From Pandoraea sputorum (GTDB lineage Bacteria; Pseudomonadota; Gammaproteobacteria; Burkholderiales; Burkholderiaceae), in contig NZ_CP010431.2 in assembly GCF_000814845.2 (NCBI RefSeq), positions 4,774,001 through 4,838,000 of the forward strand: a stretch of DNA of 64,000 bases. The letters run 5' to 3'. The stretch's first letter is position 1, and every line of letters begins with the position of its first letter. This document shows positions 61,244 through 64,000 of the stretch, piece after piece. Under the pieces are notes generated by a model that saw only the letters and a program-made list of their open reading frames with translations, did no database searches and was not told the DNA's origin. The translations under genes were made by a program, and so were the position numbers.

Positions 61244-61963
61244 ATGACAGCCCCCGCCTCCTCCCGTCTCCAGCAAGCCGCACAGGACACCCGCAACGGT
61301 GCCCCGCAGCGCGCCGTCTACGTCATCGTGGCGCATCCGCGCTGGCGCGACTCGCGCGTCAACCGACGTCTGCTCGAAGCCGCACGCGGCATCGAAGGTG
61401 TCGACGTCAACGATCTGTACTCGACGTATCCCGACTTCAGCATCGACGTTGCCGCCGAGCAGGAACGCGTGGCGCGCGCCGACCTGATCGTGCTCGTGCA
61501 TCCGATCTACTGGTACAGCATGCCGCCGTTGCAGAAACTCTGGTTCGACGAAGTGCTTTCGTGGGGCTGGGCTTACGGTCAGGACGGCCACGCGCTCGCC
61601 AACAAGGACCTCTGGCTCGTGGCCAGCACTGGCGGGCCGCTCGAAAGCTACCGTCCCGAAGGGTACAACCAGCACGCGTTTTCTGCCTTCCTGCCTGCTT
61701 ACGAGCAGACGTCGCATCTGTGCGGCATGCGCTTTTTGCCGCCGCATGTACTCTTTGGCGCTCGACGCTGCGACGCCGCCGCGCTCGACACCCACGTGAG
61801 CGAATTCGCCGGACGTCTCGCCACTTACCCGCACTGGCCCGAGCTGGTCTCCATGGCGGACGCCGACGAATGTCAGGTGATCCCCTCGACCGACAGACCG
61901 CGCTGCGCGACGGGCGAGAGCACACAGAACACCACCGACACCGCTCCCGGGAGGGCCGCCTGA
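61244..61963 (+). CDS. kefF: KefF-like NAD(P)H oxidoreductase, ancillary to KefC
   Basis: A 239-residue flavodoxin-fold quinone oxidoreductase. It has the flavin site regions HPRWRDSRVNRRLLEAARG, DLYSTYPDFSIDVAAEQE, VLVHPIYWYSMPPLQKLWFDEVL and VASTGGPLESYRPEGYNQH. KefF binds KefC and is needed for full activity of the glutathione-gated potassium efflux system. The kefC start overlaps its stop (TGATG), which supports the pair. The N-terminal 25 residues are non-conserved, so a later start is possible. Confidence 0.9.
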   Translation: MTAPASSRLQQAAQDTRNGAPQRAVYVIVAHPRWRDSRVNRRLLEAARGIEGVDVNDLYSTYPDFSIDVAAEQERVARADLIVLVHPIYWYSMPPLQKLWFDEVLSWGWAYGQDGHALANKDLWLVASTGGPLESYRPEGYNQHAFSAFLPAYEQTSHLCGMRFLPPHVLFGARRCDAAALDTHVSEFAGRLATYPHWPELVSMADADECQVIPSTDRPRCATGESTQNTTDTAPGRAA

Positions 61964-63888
61964 TGGAACATGTGCCGTCCTGGTTGCTCGCCAGCCTCAT
62001 CTATCTGGCTGCGGCCGTCATCGTCGTGCCGCTGTCCCGCGCGCTCGGTCTCGGTGCGATCATCGGCTACCTCGCTGCCGGGATCGCCATCGGCCCGTGG
62101 GGCCTCGGCCTCGTCTCGCGTGTGGAAGACGTTTTGCACTTTGCCGAGTTCGGCGTGGTGCTGATGTTGTTCCTCGTCGGCCTCGAACTGGAACCACGCC
62201 GCCTGTGGAGCTTGCGACGGCCGATCTTCGGTTGGGGCTCGGCACAGGTCATCGGGTGCGCCGTGTTGCTGTTTGCAGCGGGTGTCGCCCTCGGTGCACC
62301 GTGGCGCATCGCGCTCGTCGCCGCGCTCGGTCTTGCACTGTCCTCCACCGCTATTGCGTTGCAGGTGATGGCCGAGCGCAACATGCTCGCCACCGCCAGC
62401 GGTCAGGCGGGCTTCTCGATTCTGCTGTTCCAGGACGTCGCCGCGATTCCGATTCTCGCGTTGCTGCCGCTGCTCGCCGACTCGGTCGACAGCCATGCGC
62501 TCACGGGTACGGAGCGCGCACTCGAAGCCCTGAAAATCGTCGGCGTGATTGCCGCCATCATTCTCGGCGGCCGTCTCGCATTGCGTCCGCTGCTGCGCTG
62601 GATTGCCAACAGCAAGACGCCCGAAATCTTCACGGCGGCAGCGTTGTTGCTGGTCGTCGCCATCGCGACGCTGATGCAACTGGTCGGCTTGTCGATGGCG
62701 CTCGGCGCCTTCCTCGCAGGCGTGCTGCTCGCGGAAAGCGAATACCGGCGCGAACTCGAAACCGACATCGAGCCGTTCAAGGGACTGCTGCTGGGGTTGT
62801 TCTTCATCGCCGTGGGCATGAGCATCGACTTCGGCGTGCTGATGGCACAACCGCTACGTATGCTTGCCGTCGTGATCGGCTTCATGGCGCTCAAGGGACT
62901 CGCGATCTACAGTCTGTCGCGTCTGATGCAGTTGCCGTATCAGGAGCGCCCGATCTTCACGCTGCTGCTCGCGCAAGGCGGTGAATTCGCCTTCGTGGTG
63001 TTCCAGTCGGCCGGTCCACAGGTGCTGCCGCCTGCGGTGTCGTCGTTCCTGATCGGTGCCGTCGCGCTATCGATGTTGCTCTCACCCCTGCTGCTCGTGG
63101 CCATCGACAAGTGGTTGCTGCCGCGTTACAGCGTGAAGGGATCACCGCGCATGGAGGAAATCTCGGAGCCGCAGTCGGCGAACGTGGTGATCTGCGGGTT
63201 CGGACGTTACGGCCAGATCGTCGGCCGCACGCTGATTCCGCAAGGCGTGTCGGTCACCGTGCTGGATCACGATCCGGACACCATCGAGAGTCTGCGTCAG
63301 TTCGGATTTCGCGTGTTCTACGGCGATGCCACGCGTCTCGACCTGCTCCGAATCGCGGGCGTGGCCAACGCGCGTGCGGTGGTCATCGCAGTGGACGATA
63401 TCGATCAGTCGCTCGAAATCGCCGATCTGATGCGCGAGCATTTCCCCGACGTGCCCGTCATCGCCAGAGCGCGCAACGTCGGACACTTGTTCCAGTTGCG
63501 CGAGCGTGGTGTGAAGCAAGTCGAGCGGGAGGTCTTCGAGTCGTCACTGCGCAGCGCGCGCTCGGTGCTCGAAACACTCGGGTGGCCCGCGTCCGAAGCC
63601 CGTGAAGCGACGATGGCGTTCAGACGCGCCAATTTGCAGTTGACGGACGAAATGTATCCCTCCTACCAGGACCGGAACAAGATGATCGCCACCGCGAAGG
63701 AGGGGCGTCGTCAGTTCGAAGAGCAGATGGCGCGCGAGCGGGCAACGCGTCGCGCGCAGCGACAGGTCACGTTTGGCTGGGACGGCGACAGCGCCCCCGA
63801 AAAAACGCCGGAGCCAGCAAGCGCCGACACCTCAACGTCTCAGGAAAAGACCGCAACATCGCGCGCAGCCGACAAACCTCACGCCTGA
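61963..63888 (+). CDS. kefC: Glutathione-gated K+ efflux protein KefC-like (CPA2 antiporter)
   Basis: A 641-residue inner-membrane protein. About 12-13 helices of the monovalent cation:proton antiporter-2 type (SRALGLGAIIGYLAAGIAIGPWGLGLV; LLFQDVAAIPILALLPLL, with the family Asp) are followed by an RCK/TrkA-N domain with the NAD-binding motif VVICGFGRYGQIVGRTLIPQG. The C-terminal tail is charged and disordered. KefC lets K+ out to acidify the cell when electrophiles form glutathione adducts. GGGAGG lies 8 bases upstream of the ATG, and the coding sequence overlaps kefF by one base. It fits with frmA, also a glutathione-linked detoxification gene. Confidence 0.92.
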   Translation: MEHVPSWLLASLIYLAAAVIVVPLSRALGLGAIIGYLAAGIAIGPWGLGLVSRVEDVLHFAEFGVVLMLFLVGLELEPRRLWSLRRPIFGWGSAQVIGCAVLLFAAGVALGAPWRIALVAALGLALSSTAIALQVMAERNMLATASGQAGFSILLFQDVAAIPILALLPLLADSVDSHALTGTERALEALKIVGVIAAIILGGRLALRPLLRWIANSKTPEIFTAAALLLVVAIATLMQLVGLSMALGAFLAGVLLAESEYRRELETDIEPFKGLLLGLFFIAVGMSIDFGVLMAQPLRMLAVVIGFMALKGLAIYSLSRLMQLPYQERPIFTLLLAQGGEFAFVVFQSAGPQVLPPAVSSFLIGAVALSMLLSPLLLVAIDKWLLPRYSVKGSPRMEEISEPQSANVVICGFGRYGQIVGRTLIPQGVSVTVLDHDPDTIESLRQFGFRVFYGDATRLDLLRIAGVANARAVVIAVDDIDQSLEIADLMREHFPDVPVIARARNVGHLFQLRERGVKQVEREVFESSLRSARSVLETLGWPASEAREATMAFRRANLQLTDEMYPSYQDRNKMIATAKEGRRQFEEQMARERATRRAQRQVTFGWDGDSAPEKTPEPASADTSTSQEKTATSRAADKPHA

Positions 63889-63920
63889 GCGATCGCTCGT
63901 CGAGATCCTGCCATCAGCAA

Positions 63921-63947
63921 CGCACGCTATCGCGTCGATAGCGTGCG
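63921..63947. terminator. Stem-loop between kefC and the right-edge gene
   Basis: CGCACGCTATCG and CGATAGCGTGCG form a perfect 12-bp stem with a 3-base loop, 32 bases after the kefC stop. No T run, but it lies between convergent genes and probably ends both transcripts. Confidence 0.6.
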
Positions 63948-63971
63948 TGCCGAACCGACCAAACCGGACAA

Positions 63972-64000
63972 TCAGTCGAACGGCTTGAAGTGGCCGTCGG
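63972..64000 (-). CDS. C-terminal end of a minus-strand gene (partial)
   Basis: Read from the right edge on the minus strand, DGHFKPFD ends at a TGA (63972-63974). The stop sits just after the stem-loop, convergent with kefC. Eight residues are too few to name a family. Confidence 0.35.

Overview
The window is GC-rich chromosomal DNA with dense, mostly single-strand operons, and it looks like a member of the Burkholderiaceae (Betaproteobacteria). My best guess is Pandoraea or a close relative. The evidence is codon use, OxlT-type oxalate transport beside glycolate oxidase genes, many LysR and GntR regulators, MHS-type transporters, opgGH glucan synthesis and a YfiBNR module. This is inference from protein resemblance; no 16S rRNA is present.

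Layout. 1-540: the end of an unknown gene, then two tandem tRNA-Asn(GTT) genes with a consensus sigma70 promoter and a terminator. 574-8100: an OxlT-type transporter with a 1 kb leader, a GntR/FCD regulator (GlcC-like) and the glycolate oxidase operon glcDEF. 8307-13256: DoxX, a DOPA-dioxygenase-like protein, a LysR regulator, a CNNM/CBS membrane protein and a LuxR-type regulator. 13393-16774: a YcgR-like PilZ protein, a LysE exporter, cspA and a NlpD-like lipoprotein. 16803-21004: opgGH. 21361-23095: a divergent LysE/LysR pair.

23127-31903: a long minus-strand block. It holds an SSS symporter with a DUF3311 partner, an amidohydrolase, a CynX-like MFS carrier, an alpha/beta hydrolase and a MATE exporter. 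The 3' end of the MATE gene is cut by an IS110-family (IS1111-type) element. Removing that element restores one continuous 507-residue frame, and its abutted ends create a promoter. A GntR/FCD regulator faces this block across a palindromic operator.

33071-46490: MurA-like enzyme, an AraC-type response regulator with a hybrid 7TM histidine kinase, an MHS transporter with a small dimeric-barrel-like protein and a LysR regulator. Then come two small hypothetical genes, an O-antigen-ligase-like protein and a glycosyltransferase. Two sigma54-type promoter candidates lie in this last stretch. A YeiH-type exporter closes the section.

46714-54000: a DsbA-like isomerase, a GDSL hydrolase, then a c-di-GMP module. 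This is yfiR-yfiN-yfiB on the minus strand and a divergent PAS-GGDEF-EAL phosphodiesterase preceded by a hairpin and a 16-codon leader ORF. 54083-64000: glutathione-dependent formaldehyde dehydrogenase, PiT phosphate transporter, an SH3 repeat protein, an amino-acid permease, a cupin, and kefFC.

The most unusual items are the IS1111-type element with a possible guide RNA, a 12-bp palindromic motif shared by two FCD-regulator intergenic regions, the sigma54-type promoters, and the leader ORF before the phosphodiesterase.
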